From an uncultured Prevotella sp. (GTDB lineage: Bacteria; Bacteroidota; Bacteroidia; Bacteroidales; Bacteroidaceae): a DNA stretch of 64,000 nucleotides. A model generated the notes under the pieces. That model did no database searches. It had not been told where the DNA came from and saw only the letters and a list, made by a program, of their open reading frames with translations. The stretch covers positions 1 through 64,000 of the forward strand of contig UQRP01000006.1 of the NCBI GenBank assembly GCA_900543585.1. Reading direction: 5' to 3'. A program made the position numbers and the translations under genes. Positions within the stretch are counted from its first letter, which is position 1; each line of letters starts with the position of its first letter. This document shows, piece by piece, positions 35,890 to 44,031 of this stretch.

Positions 35890-37128
35890 TTATTCGTATC
35901 TGATAGCTTCTATGGGGTCGAGCATGGCGGCTTTCTTGGCGGGATACCAGCCAAAGAATACACCTGTAAAGGTGCAGACGGCAAAGCTCATGAGGATGGT
36001 CCAGAGCTCGATATATATCGGCCAGTTGGCGATGAGCTTCACAGCATAGCTGGCGGCAACACCGAGGATGATGCCGATGAGTCCGCCTGTCACGCTCAGC
36101 AGGATGGCTTCGATAAGGAACTGGTTCAGAATGTCCACGCCCCGGGCACCGACACTCATGCGCAGACCTATCTCCCTTGTGCGTTCTGTAACGGATACAT
36201 ACATGATGTTCATGATGCCGATACCACCGACGATGAGTGAGATACCGGCCACACAGCCAAGAAGGATAGTGAGCATGTTGGTCGTGGAGTTCAGCATCGT
36301 CGACAACTCCTCCTGTGACCGGATGTTGAAGTCGTTCTCGTCAGCGTCAGAGGTGTCGGTAGCATCTTTCAGCTTATGTGTACGGCGCAGAATCTGCGTC
36401 ATCTCGTTGACAGCCTGCTCCGTCACGCCCTCAGTGATGGCCGAGGCCTGTATCTCGCCGAGGTAGGTCTGGGCAAGGATACGCTTCATCACCGTTGTGT
36501 AAGGCGCCAGTAACAGGTCGTCCTGGTCCATACCCATGGAGTTGTAGCCCTTCTTCTTCAGCACGCCGACGACGCGGAAGGGAATACTATTGAAGCGCAC
36601 CACCTTGCCTATCGGGTCGCCACCATTGGGGAAGAGGTAGTCTACGACAGTCTGGCCGAGGATACATACCTTTGCCGACGACTTGATGTCCTGGTCGGTG
36701 AAGCACTCGCCGTCGCTGACGGAGAGCTGCCGGATACCGAGGTATTCGGTGTTTACACCATAGATGGTCGACTGCGTGTTGTTGTTGCCATAGATAAACT
36801 GTCCGCTACTTGTCACCACCGGACTGATGCCTTTGATGTAGTTGCACTCGTCCTTCAGCGTCTGATAGTCGGTGAGCTTCAGCGTCTCCATCGACGAGGC
36901 ATCCTGCCTGACGCCGCCACGCATGTCCTGACCCGGATGAATCATGATCATGTTGGAGCCCATCTGAGAGATGTTGGCTTGGATGCTGCGCTTGGAGCCC
37001 TGGCCGATGGCGAGCATGGTGATGACGGAGGCCACACCGATGATGATGCCCAAGGCCGTCAGAAACGAGCGCATCTTGTTGGCAGCAATGGCGCGCAAGG
37101 CTATTTTGAAAAGATTACTATAGTTCAT
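35890..37128 (-). CDS. MacB-type ABC transporter permease
   Basis: A 412-residue permease of the MacB/FtsX family. One N-terminal helix (SFLTALGIIIGVASVITML), a large periplasmic MacB_PCD domain (about 45-250) and three C-terminal helices (GCVAGISLIVGGIGIMNIM, then SVTGGLIGIILGVAA and the last near 380-400) with the conserved ERTREIGLRMSVGA motif. MacB-type systems couple ATP hydrolysis to periplasmic or outer-membrane transport with a fusion protein and a TolC-like channel. Neither partner is nearby, and the ATPase gene upstream lacks its N-terminal part, so the permease may now be non-functional here unless another ATPase serves it. Confidence 0.9.
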   Translation of the reverse strand: MNYSNLFKIALRAIAANKMRSFLTALGIIIGVASVITMLAIGQGSKRSIQANISQMGSNMIMIHPGQDMRGGVRQDASSMETLKLTDYQTLKDECNYIKGISPVVTSSGQFIYGNNNTQSTIYGVNTEYLGIRQLSVSDGECFTDQDIKSSAKVCILGQTVVDYLFPNGGDPIGKVVRFNSIPFRVVGVLKKKGYNSMGMDQDDLLLAPYTTVMKRILAQTYLGEIQASAITEGVTEQAVNEMTQILRRTHKLKDATDTSDADENDFNIRSQEELSTMLNSTTNMLTILLGCVAGISLIVGGIGIMNIMYVSVTERTREIGLRMSVGARGVDILNQFLIEAILLSVTGGLIGIILGVAASYAVKLIANWPIYIELWTILMSFAVCTFTGVFFGWYPAKKAAMLDPIEAIRYE

Positions 37129-37145
37129 ATTGCTGTGCCTGTTGG

Positions 37146-37472
37146 CTATTCGTCAGTGTTTTTCGGCAGTTGAGCCAGTGCCTCGGCAGCCGACTTGATA
37201 TTGTTGTTGTAGGTGTCGCTGATGACACGTCCGTCTCGAATCTCGATATTGCGCGAGGAATAGTTGGCAATGTCGGGGTTGTGGGTGACGAAGATGATCG
37301 TGTGACCCTGGGCGTACAACTGCTGGAAGAGGACGAGAATCTGGAAGCTCGTGCGGGTGTCGAGGTTACCGGTAGCCTCGTCGGCGAGGATGACGGCAGG
37401 GTCGTTGACGAGTGCGCGGGCAATGGCCACACGCTGCATCTGACCACCCGACATCTGGTTTGACTTGTGATT
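37146..37472 (-). pseudogene. Truncated MacB/LolD-type ABC ATPase
   Basis: Only the C-terminal part of a MacB-family ATPase remains: the ABC signature SNQMSGGQMQRVAIARAL, Walker B VILADEATGNLDT and the switch histidine region IIFVTHNPDIA. The N-terminal part, with Walker A and the Q-loop, is absent. The recognisable sequence begins just upstream of the signature, near 37472, and the bases beyond are palindromic repeats with no ATPase-like reading frame. A start at 37544 would give an unrelated 26-residue lead-in. The permease gene follows after 17 bases. Without a P-loop the product could not bind ATP normally. Confidence 0.85.
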
Positions 37473-37487
37473 ATGCCGGTGACACTG

Positions 37488-37554
37488 TAGGGGCGGTCCC
37501 TCCGTGGCCGCCCTAACCCCGCATGGCATATCATGGTGTGGCATCCTGCGGGGT
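37488..37554. repeat. Palindromic repeat cluster (REP-like)
   Basis: Two adjacent hairpins: TAGGGGCGG (37488-37496) with CCGCCCTA (37508-37515), one bulged base, and ACCCCGCA (37516-37523) with TGCGGGGT (37547-37554). They begin just upstream of the break in the ABC ATPase. GC-rich palindromes of this look are common between genes in Bacteroidales, but I cannot check copy number. Confidence 0.6.
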
Positions 37555-37619
37555 GAGGGCGGGGATAACCGGCAGGAATGCTTCTCCTTAGCGTCCTTTC
37601 AGAAGCATTTATACTAAAA

Positions 37620-37714
37620 ACTTTGCGCCCTTTGCGCCTTATCGAGAAAATGTCACGGGCAGGAAACGCTTGCCTGAAATGATATCTCTCGCCAAGGCGC
37701 AAAGGGCGCAAAGT
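37620..37714. repeat. 95-bp element with 21-bp perfect terminal inverted repeats
   Basis: ACTTTGCGCCCTTTGCGCCTT at 37620-37640 is matched exactly by its reverse complement at 37694-37714, with 53 bases between. The arms themselves contain a doubled TTTGCGCC. It lies between the truncated ATPase and ribE, has no coding content and resembles a miniature inverted-repeat or REP-type element. No target-site duplication was recognised. Confidence 0.7.
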
Positions 37715-37789
37715 GAGGGAGCCTTTGGCTCCGCAAAGATGTTTGGTGTTTTATAGGGGTGCAGCACCGGTATTCAGAAATCCTCCTGT

Positions 37790-38395
37790 CTACTGCTGGA
37801 AGTGCGCCAGGCGGGAGATATACTTTCCGAGGATGTCGAACTCGATGTTCACCTTTGTCCCTACAGTGATGTCCTTGAAGTTGGTGTTCTGCCGTGTGTA
37901 AGGGATAATGGCGACGGTGAACTCGTTGTCGGTCGGTGCGATGACGGTCAGAGAGACGCCATTGACAGTCACCGACCCCTTGTCAACGGTGAAATATCCG
38001 CGACGGGCCATCTCCTTGTCGAGGCGGTAGCGGAACGTGAAATAGGTGCTGCCGTCAGCATCTTTCATGCTGACGCACTCCGCCGTCTCGTCGACATGGC
38101 CCTGCACGATATGGCCGTCAAGGCGCCCGTTCATCAGCATGGAGCGCTCCACATTGACATGGTCGCCGACTTTCAAGAGTCCGAGATTACTGCGGTCCAG
38201 TGTCTCCTTCATAGCTGTGACGGTGTAGTTGTCGCCCTCGATGTTCACTACGGTCAGGCACACACCATTATGGCTGATGCTCTGGTCTATCTTCAACTCG
38301 TTGGTAAACGAGCATGTCAGGGTGAAGTCAATATTCTCACCATATTTCTTTATAGCCACGACGGTGGCCATCTCTTCTACGATACCGCTAAACAT
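37790..38395 (-). CDS. ribE: Riboflavin synthase alpha chain
   Basis: A 201-residue riboflavin synthase that turns two molecules of 6,7-dimethyl-8-ribityllumazine into riboflavin and the pyrimidinedione. Two lumazine-binding repeats are seen: MFSGIVEEMATV with SHNGVCLTV (residues 1-90) and RLDGHIVQGHVDETAECV with TVNGVSLTV (about 93-185). Size is typical. No FMN riboswitch aptamer (AGGGTGAAATTCCC-like core) was found in the leader; instead the upstream 270 bases hold a candidate 6S-like RNA, and a short hairpin (GATTGAT 38426-38432 with ATCAATC 38441-38447) lies just before the start. No separate promoter was recognised, so the gene may be read from the RNA promoter. Confidence 0.93.
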   Translation of the reverse strand: MFSGIVEEMATVVAIKKYGENIDFTLTCSFTNELKIDQSISHNGVCLTVVNIEGDNYTVTAMKETLDRSNLGLLKVGDHVNVERSMLMNGRLDGHIVQGHVDETAECVSMKDADGSTYFTFRYRLDKEMARRGYFTVDKGSVTVNGVSLTVIAPTDNEFTVAIIPYTRQNTNFKDITVGTKVNIEFDILGKYISRLAHFQQ

Positions 38396-38465
38396 ATCCT
38401 AATGTATTGAAAAAGTGTGATTTGCGATTGATGATGGTTTATCAATCACGTAAAGAAAATTAAAA

Positions 38466-38649
38466 GGGCTGCCCTGAGGATGTGATGAAAACTCCAGCTA
38501 TAAAAGTTGTGAGCGCTCTCCGTCTTTGTAATCCACCGGCCTTACGGCTTACCTGCGAGATGCAGTTTATGTGGCCCGCCATTGGCAAGAGAAGCAACTC
38601 GGTTTTCAGATTAATTTGATGAGTATCCCGATCGAATCAGGACAGCCCC
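38466..38649 (-). ncRNA. Candidate 6S-like structured RNA
   Basis: A minus-strand stretch of about 184 bases whose ends pair perfectly: GGGCTGTCCTGA (38648-38637) with TCAGGGCAGCCC (38477-38466), 12 pairs including one G-U. Inside, GGGAT can pair with ATCCT, then the strands become largely unpaired, and the apex holds GCC/GGC, CTGC/GCAG and CCAC/GGTGG helices. A closed rod with a central bubble, about 184 bases long and followed by TTTTAATTTTC, fits 6S RNA (ssrS), which binds the RNA polymerase holoenzyme. A strong promoter lies 25 bases upstream. It has no long reading frame. The 6S label is inference from shape and size; a cis-acting leader of ribE is the alternative. Confidence 0.5.
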
Positions 38650-38673
38650 GTTTTGCTGTTTCCTTTCTACGTG

Positions 38674-38704
38674 CAAAAATACGATGTTTTATTGAAACGG
38701 CAAA
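38674..38704 (-). promoter_or_regulatory. Promoter for the 6S-like RNA (and possibly ribE)
   Basis: On the minus strand, TTTG (38701-38704), 19 bases, then TATTTTTG (38674-38681): an exact Bacteroidetes-type promoter. Transcription would start near 38667, about 18 bases before the closing stem of the RNA. Confidence 0.7.
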
Positions 38705-38750
38705 GAAGAACGGATTTTTTTTTAGTTCTTTATGTATACCTGTGATTTTT

Positions 38751-38860
38751 GTGGCATATGCTAACGATGTCTGTGGCAAATGCCAGTGATGTCTGTGGCA
38801 AATGCCAACGATGTCTGTGGCATATGCCATCGAATTCTGTGGCATTTGCCACGCATCATG
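38751..38860. repeat. 22-bp tandem repeat, five units
   Basis: Five units of 22 bases starting GTGGCA (consensus GTGGCAWATGCCAACGATGTCT). The middle two differ at two positions; the outer ones are more diverged, the last matching mainly in its first half. Each unit contains a near-palindrome TGGCATATGCCA. No convincing protein is encoded on either strand. It lies upstream of the 6S-like RNA promoter. Confidence 0.8.
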
Positions 38861-38947
38861 CTGACTATGGTCGACAAACAAGTCAGTATTTTTGTTCATC
38901 ATGCCAATAATGCTTTATAATCAAGCAGATAAGCTTTATAAACGAAA

Positions 38948-38977
38948 AAAGAGAGGGTCGTTACCGGCCCTCTCTTT
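38948..38977 (-). terminator. Terminator of the pyruvate:ferredoxin oxidoreductase gene
   Basis: AAAGAGAGGG (38948-38957) pairs perfectly with CCCTCTCTTT (38968-38977) around a 10-base loop. On the minus strand it is followed by a TTTTTT run and lies 44 bases past the stop codon. Confidence 0.75.
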
Positions 38978-39020
38978 ATAGAGTATTAAGGAATAACCTT
39001 AATTTTGTATGCTAACGGAT

Positions 39021-42000
39021 TTAGATAATCTCGCTCCAGTCTTCCTGGCTCTTGCGGATGTAAGTCTGATAGCGGCGCTTAGCAGCCTTCTCAGTCTCAG
39101 AATAGAGCTCCTCGGCCTCTGTCGGGCGCACCTTCTTCAGCGAAGCGAAGCGCACCTCACCCATGAGGTAGTCGTGGAACTTATCCCACTGCGGCTCCTT
39201 AGAGTCGAGCTGGAACGGGTTCTTGCCCTCCTTGGCGAGTTCGGGGTTGAAGCGCCACAGCTGCCAGTATCCACACTCCACAGCCAGAGCCTCCTCGTGC
39301 TGAGAGCGGTTCATGCTGCGCTTCTTGCCGTCGGCTTCCTTACCCTTGATGCCGTGGTTGATACACGGAGCGTAAGCGATGACGAGTGATGGGCCTGGAT
39401 AAGCCTCAGCCTCGCGGATAGCCTTGAGAGTCTGCTCGTTGTTGGCACCCATAGCGACCTGAGCCACGTAGATGTAGCCGTAGGTGGTCTCCATCAAGCC
39501 GAGGTCCTTCTTGCTGACACGCTTACCGCTGGCAGCGAACTGAGCGATGGCGCCTAAAGGAGTAGCCTTAGAAGACTGGCCACCGGTGTTGGAGTAGACC
39601 TCAGTATCGAGTACGAGGATGTTTACATCCTCACCTGTAGAGAGCACGTGGTCGAGACCGCCGTAGCCGATGTCGTAAGATGCACCGTCACCACCGATGA
39701 TCCACTGAGAGCGCTTCACGAGGTAGTGCTCCAGGGTCTGGAGCTCCTGGCAGCACTTGCAGCCAGCCTCAGCGTCCTTAGCGATGAGAGGCTTCAGAAC
39801 AGCGGCAGCAGCCTTAGAGCCGTCGGCGTCGTTCTGGTTGTCAATCCACTGCTGGGCGGCAGCCTTGAACTCGTCGGTAGCGTGCTCGCTCTCCATCTTG
39901 TGCTGGAGGAGCATCGTTATGCGGCTCTTCATCTTCTTGTTGGCCAATGCCATACCGAGACCAAACTCGCAGAAGTCCTCGAACAGAGAGTTGTCGAAGG
40001 CAGGACCCTGGCCCTTGGCGTTGGTGGTATAAGGAGTAGAAGGAATGGAAGCAGAGTAGATGGAAGAGCAACCTGTAGCGTTGGCAATCATCTCGCGGTC
40101 ACCGAAGAGCTGAGAGATGAGCTTGACGTAAGGAGTCTCACCGCAACCAGCGCAAGCACCGGAGAACTCGAAGAGCGGCTGAGCGAACTGAGAGTTCTTA
40201 GCGTTCTGCTTGATGTCTACGAGATCCTGCTTAGACTTGACGTTCTTCACGAGCCAATCCCAGTTCTGGGCTTCCTGCTTCATAGCAGGCTCATCGATAT
40301 TGAACGGTACCATCTTCAGGGCCTTTTCACCCTTCTTGCCCGGGCATACATCGGCGCAGTTGCCGCAGCCGAGGCAGTCGAGGACGGAGACCTGGATGCG
40401 GAAGTTCATACCCTTGAGGGCCTTCGGAGCCAGAAGGTTCAGCGTGGGAGCCTCGAAGCCCTTAGCCTCCTCTTCGTCGAGGACGAAGGGACGGATGCAA
40501 GCGTGAGGACAAACGAATGAGCACTTGTTGCACTGGATACAGTTCTCAGAGTTCCAGACAGGAACCATAGCCTCGACGCCACGCTTCTCGTAAGCAGCGG
40601 TGCCATTCTTCCAAGTGCCGTCAACAGTGTCGTTCTTGACGAAGTCGCTGACCTTGAGGAGGTCGCCGGCCTGTGCGTTGATAGGACGGACAAGCTCCTT
40701 GACGAAAGCGGGTGCGTCGCCCTGCTCGTCGTCGTCCTCAGGCAGATTAGCCCAGGCGGGATCGACAGTGAGCTGCTTGTACTCGCCGCCACGGTCTACG
40801 GCAGCGTAGTTCATCTTCACGATATCCTCACCCTTCTTACCGTAAGACTTCACGATGAAGGCCTTCATCTGCTCTACGGCGAGATCCTCGGGGATAACCT
40901 TTGTGATGCGGAAGAAAGCAGACTGCAGAATGGTGTTGGTGCGGTTGCCCAGACCAATTTCGCGGCCTATCTTGCTGGCGTTGATATAGTATACAGTGAT
41001 GTTGTGCTGTGCGAAGTACTTCTTGACGTGGTTAGGAATGAACTTCACGAGCTCCTCGCCGTCGAAGATGGTGTTGAGCAGGAAAGTGCCGTTGTCGCGC
41101 AGACCACGTGTGACATCGTACATGTGGAGGTAAGCCTGGACGTGGCAAGCCACGAAGTTAGGCGTGTTCACCTGATAAGCGCTGTGGATGGGCTCGTCGC
41201 CGAAACGCAGGTGAGAGCAGGTGAAGCCACCGGACTTCTTAGAGTCGTAAGAGAAGTAAGCCTGGCAGTACTTGTTGGTATTGTTACCAATGATCTGTAC
41301 AGAGTTCTTGTTGGCACCGACAGTACCGTCAGAGCCCAAGCCATAGAACTTAGCCTCGAAGAGAGAGTCTCCACCCATAGGAATCTCCTCAACCTCAGGC
41401 AGAGAAGTGAAGGTGACATCGTCGACGATACCCACTGTGAAGTGGTTCTTGGGCTCGGGGAGCTCCAGGTTGTTGAAGACAGAGATGATCTTTGCCGGTG
41501 TGGTGTCGGAAGAACCGAGACCATAGCGGCCACCAACGATGAGGGGCTTGCGAGGATCGTCGTAGAGCGCGCTCTTCACGTCGAGATACAGCGGCTCACC
41601 CTCAGCGCCGGGCTCCTTGGTGCGGTCGAGGACAGCGATGCGCTTCACGGTGTCGGGGATAGCCTTGCGGATGGCCTCGACAGAGAACGGACGATAGAGG
41701 TGGACAGCCACCATACCGACCTTCTTGCCCTGCTTGGTGAGGTAGTCGATGGCCTCGCGGGCAGGCTCTGTGGCAGAACCCATGAGGACGAGGATGTTCT
41801 CAGCATCCTTGGCGCCATAGTAGTTGAAGAGGTGATACTCACGGCCCGTGATCTTGGAAATCTCAGCTAAGTGCTTCTCCACGATCTCTGGCACCTTGTC
41901 GTAGTAGGCGTTGCAGGCCTCGCGGTGTGTGAAGAAAGTCTCAGGGTTCTCAGCAGTACCACGTGTGACAGGACGCTCAGGTGAGAGGGCACGGTCGCGG

Positions 42001-42614
42001 AAACGCTTGATCCACTCGGGATTGACGAGCGGGCGGATGTCCTCCATATCCATCTCCTCGATCTTGTGGTACTCATGAGAAGTACGGAAGCCGTCGAAGA
42101 AGTTGATGAAAGGTACGGAGCTCTCAAGTGTAGAGAGGTAAGGTACAGCAGAGAGGTCCATGACCTCCTGTACGGAACCGGAGCAGAACATAGCGAAGCC
42201 GGTCTGGCGGCATGCCATGACGTCCTGGTGGTCACCGAAGATACAGAGAGAGTGGCTGGCCAGTGTGCGCGCTGAGACGTTGAAGACGCAGGGCAGCAGC
42301 TCGCCGGCGATCTTGTACATGTTAGGGATCATCAGGAGCAAGCCCTGAGAAGCGGTATAGGTGCTTGTCAGAGCACCTGCCTGAAGGGAACCGTGGACAG
42401 CACCGGCGGCGCCACCCTCGGACTCCATCTCCTGGACAGAGACTGTCTGACCGAAGAGATTCTTGCGGCCTTTAGCGGCCCACTCATCAACGTGCTCTGC
42501 CATCGGTGATGACGGAGTGATAGGATAAATGGCAGCCACCTCGGTGAACATGTAGCTCACGTGAGCGGCGGCGGTGTTACCATCACAAGTGATGAACTTC
42601 TTTTCTTTTGCCAT
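39021..42614 (-). CDS. nifJ: Pyruvate:ferredoxin (flavodoxin) oxidoreductase
   Basis: A 1197-residue single-chain pyruvate:ferredoxin oxidoreductase, which oxidises pyruvate to acetyl-CoA and CO2 and reduces ferredoxin in anaerobes. Domains in order: pyrimidine-binding N-terminal domain (AAAHVSYMFTEVAAIYPITP), transketolase C-like domain, gamma domain, a two-cluster ferredoxin domain (CIQCNKCSFVCPH near 690 and CLGCGNCADVCPG near 750), and the thiamine-diphosphate domain with a further cluster (CAGCGET, then GDGASYDIGYGGLDHVL and TEVYSNTGGQSSKATP). Length is typical. It is preceded on the same strand by an AAA ATPase gene 71 bases away; no promoter consensus was seen in that gap. Confidence 0.96.
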   Translation of the reverse strand: MAKEKKFITCDGNTAAAHVSYMFTEVAAIYPITPSSPMAEHVDEWAAKGRKNLFGQTVSVQEMESEGGAAGAVHGSLQAGALTSTYTASQGLLLMIPNMYKIAGELLPCVFNVSARTLASHSLCIFGDHQDVMACRQTGFAMFCSGSVQEVMDLSAVPYLSTLESSVPFINFFDGFRTSHEYHKIEEMDMEDIRPLVNPEWIKRFRDRALSPERPVTRGTAENPETFFTHREACNAYYDKVPEIVEKHLAEISKITGREYHLFNYYGAKDAENILVLMGSATEPAREAIDYLTKQGKKVGMVAVHLYRPFSVEAIRKAIPDTVKRIAVLDRTKEPGAEGEPLYLDVKSALYDDPRKPLIVGGRYGLGSSDTTPAKIISVFNNLELPEPKNHFTVGIVDDVTFTSLPEVEEIPMGGDSLFEAKFYGLGSDGTVGANKNSVQIIGNNTNKYCQAYFSYDSKKSGGFTCSHLRFGDEPIHSAYQVNTPNFVACHVQAYLHMYDVTRGLRDNGTFLLNTIFDGEELVKFIPNHVKKYFAQHNITVYYINASKIGREIGLGNRTNTILQSAFFRITKVIPEDLAVEQMKAFIVKSYGKKGEDIVKMNYAAVDRGGEYKQLTVDPAWANLPEDDDEQGDAPAFVKELVRPINAQAGDLLKVSDFVKNDTVDGTWKNGTAAYEKRGVEAMVPVWNSENCIQCNKCSFVCPHACIRPFVLDEEEAKGFEAPTLNLLAPKALKGMNFRIQVSVLDCLGCGNCADVCPGKKGEKALKMVPFNIDEPAMKQEAQNWDWLVKNVKSKQDLVDIKQNAKNSQFAQPLFEFSGACAGCGETPYVKLISQLFGDREMIANATGCSSIYSASIPSTPYTTNAKGQGPAFDNSLFEDFCEFGLGMALANKKMKSRITMLLQHKMESEHATDEFKAAAQQWIDNQNDADGSKAAAAVLKPLIAKDAEAGCKCCQELQTLEHYLVKRSQWIIGGDGASYDIGYGGLDHVLSTGEDVNILVLDTEVYSNTGGQSSKATPLGAIAQFAASGKRVSKKDLGLMETTYGYIYVAQVAMGANNEQTLKAIREAEAYPGPSLVIAYAPCINHGIKGKEADGKKRSMNRSQHEEALAVECGYWQLWRFNPELAKEGKNPFQLDSKEPQWDKFHDYLMGEVRFASLKKVRPTEAEELYSETEKAAKRRYQTYIRKSQEDWSEII

Positions 42615-42685
42615 TGTTCTTAAAAATAGAATTTATGAATGTTTATGTATCTGTCTTTATATTGTCTTTTCATTCCCCCATCCGC

Positions 42686-43882
42686 TCAGTAGAGAAAGCC
42701 GAAGAGCCAGAGGGGTATCTGGTTGTCGTAGCCTATCTCGGTGTTGTAGCGGGCGTAGATGGTGTCTTTGTTGAAACGGGGCTTGCCAGTAGCCAGGGCG
42801 TCGCAGACTTTGAACTTGCGCTTGTCGTCGATGATATAGGTCTGTGGCTTGGGCCCCTCGTTGACGAGATGGTCTTTCCACATGGTGTTGACGAAGAAAG
42901 TCTCCATCAGCTCCTGGCGGTCCACCTCGATGGGATAGATGGCATACATGAGATTGGGGTTGTGCATCATGATGCGGGCCGGCTTCTTGGGAAATTCCAT
43001 GTCGGGGTAGTACATGATGTTGAGCAGGCGTGCGTCGGCGAGATATTTGATATAGTTCATCACCGTGGCGCGGCTGGTATTGATCTGCTGAGCCAGCTGG
43101 CTGACGTTGGGCGCCTTGAATCCCTCTACGGCGAGGAGATAGAAAAGCTTCTTAATCTTGGTGAGGTATTTGAGCTCTATCTGCTTGATGAGGAGGATGT
43201 CGACCTCTATCATCATGTTCATGGTCTTGAGAAGATTCTCGGAGAAGTTGCTGTTCTCAAGGAAGAGCGGGTAGAAGCCGTGGTGGAGGTATTCCTGAAA
43301 ATACGGTTTGGGACTTATCTCGGGGAGAATCTTCTTGGCGATATGCTCGTGGTTGTTGATAATCTCGTCAAGGGTGTAGGCCCGGAAGTTGGTGCCGGCT
43401 CTGAGATTGAGAAATTCGCGGAAGGAGAAACCGCGGAGATAGTAGAACTTCAAGATGTCCTTGATGGCCGGATAGTCGGTCTTCAGGCGCATGACGCTGG
43501 AGCCTGTGAAGACAATCTTCAGGTCGGGATAGTTGTCATAACACTTCCGAAGCTCCATGCTCCAGTTGGGCTGCTTGAAAATCTGGTCCAAGAGCAACAC
43601 CTTGCCGCCTTGCTTGACAAACTCTCCTGCAAAATCGGCGATGCCATGGCCCTGAAAATAGAAGTTGTTCATGTTGACATAGAGACACTGTCGGTCGTCT
43701 TTGCCAAACTTCTCCTTGGCGTAGGATAAGAGAAAAGTGGTCTTCCCAACACCACGCGTGCCCTTGATGCCTATCAGCCGGTGGTTCCAGTCGATATCAT
43801 CCATCAGGCTACGGCGTACTCTTGCGTTGGTGTGCTCAACGAGGTAGGCGTGTGTTCTGAAGAAAGATTCCATCAATTCCAT
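42686..43882 (-). CDS. AAA ATPase with DUF4143-type C-terminus
   Basis: A 398-residue ATPase of the AAA_14 group, which is widespread in Bacteroidetes and of unknown function. Walker A GTRGVGKTT is at 41-49. The Walker B strand reads VLLLDQIF (D99, Q100) where a DE pair is usual. GSSVMRLK near residue 145 is the sensor region. A winged-helix-like stretch (NVSQLAQQINTSRATVMNYI, about 265-285) and a C-terminal nuclease-like DUF4143 region follow (YIIDDKRKFKVCDALATG). The protein is encoded just upstream of the pyruvate oxidoreductase gene but has no evident link to it. It has a strong promoter of its own. Confidence 0.82.
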   Translation of the reverse strand: MELMESFFRTHAYLVEHTNARVRRSLMDDIDWNHRLIGIKGTRGVGKTTFLLSYAKEKFGKDDRQCLYVNMNNFYFQGHGIADFAGEFVKQGGKVLLLDQIFKQPNWSMELRKCYDNYPDLKIVFTGSSVMRLKTDYPAIKDILKFYYLRGFSFREFLNLRAGTNFRAYTLDEIINNHEHIAKKILPEISPKPYFQEYLHHGFYPLFLENSNFSENLLKTMNMMIEVDILLIKQIELKYLTKIKKLFYLLAVEGFKAPNVSQLAQQINTSRATVMNYIKYLADARLLNIMYYPDMEFPKKPARIMMHNPNLMYAIYPIEVDRQELMETFFVNTMWKDHLVNEGPKPQTYIIDDKRKFKVCDALATGKPRFNKDTIYARYNTEIGYDNQIPLWLFGFLY

Positions 43883-43901
43883 AGTGTCGTTCTTGTCAGT
43901 G

Positions 43902-43932
43902 CAAAGATACTAAGATAATTTAGCATTGCAAA
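43902..43932 (-). promoter_or_regulatory. Promoter for the AAA ATPase gene
   Basis: On the minus strand, TTTG (43929-43932), 19 bases, then TATCTTTG (43902-43909), 20 bases before the ATPase start codon. Confidence 0.7.
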
Positions 43933-44003
43933 CTCTACATTGCAAAACTTTGTGTTTTTAGTTTTTTTTTAATGTCATGTGCCATGAAGTTCTATGAAGT
44001 TGT

Positions 44004-44011
44004 TACCTTTG
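44004..44011 (+). promoter_or_regulatory. -7 promoter element for the ATP-grasp-like gene
   Basis: TACCTTTG matches TAnnTTTG and ends 20 bases before the ATG at 44032. It lies inside the longer open frame that begins at 43972, so the ATG at 44032 is the better start. Confidence 0.6.
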
Positions 44012-44031
44012 TGGAAAAGAGGTTTTTTCGA

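Noticed and set aside
37118..37711. A 197-residue minus-strand frame over the ABC ATPase remnant
   Set aside because: It reads the ATPase in the wrong frame (Ser/Arg/Pro-rich shadow) and crosses the palindromic repeats.
38466..38649. FMN or cobalamin riboswitch, or tmRNA, in the ribE leader
   Set aside because: The FMN core (AGGGTGAAATTCCC) and the cobalamin-box core are absent, and although GGGGCTG with GATTCGA recalls the tmRNA start, there is no tRNA-like end, tag reading frame or CCA.
38606..38902. A 98-residue minus-strand frame over the 22-bp repeats
   Set aside because: The repetitive translation follows the DNA repeat, the frame crosses a consensus promoter and ends inside the candidate 6S-like RNA; a real protein is unlikely.
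43972..44031. Earlier start of the ATP-grasp-like gene
   Set aside because: The promoter -7 element lies inside these 20 codons and the protein motif MRIFIFNPEHD begins at 44032.
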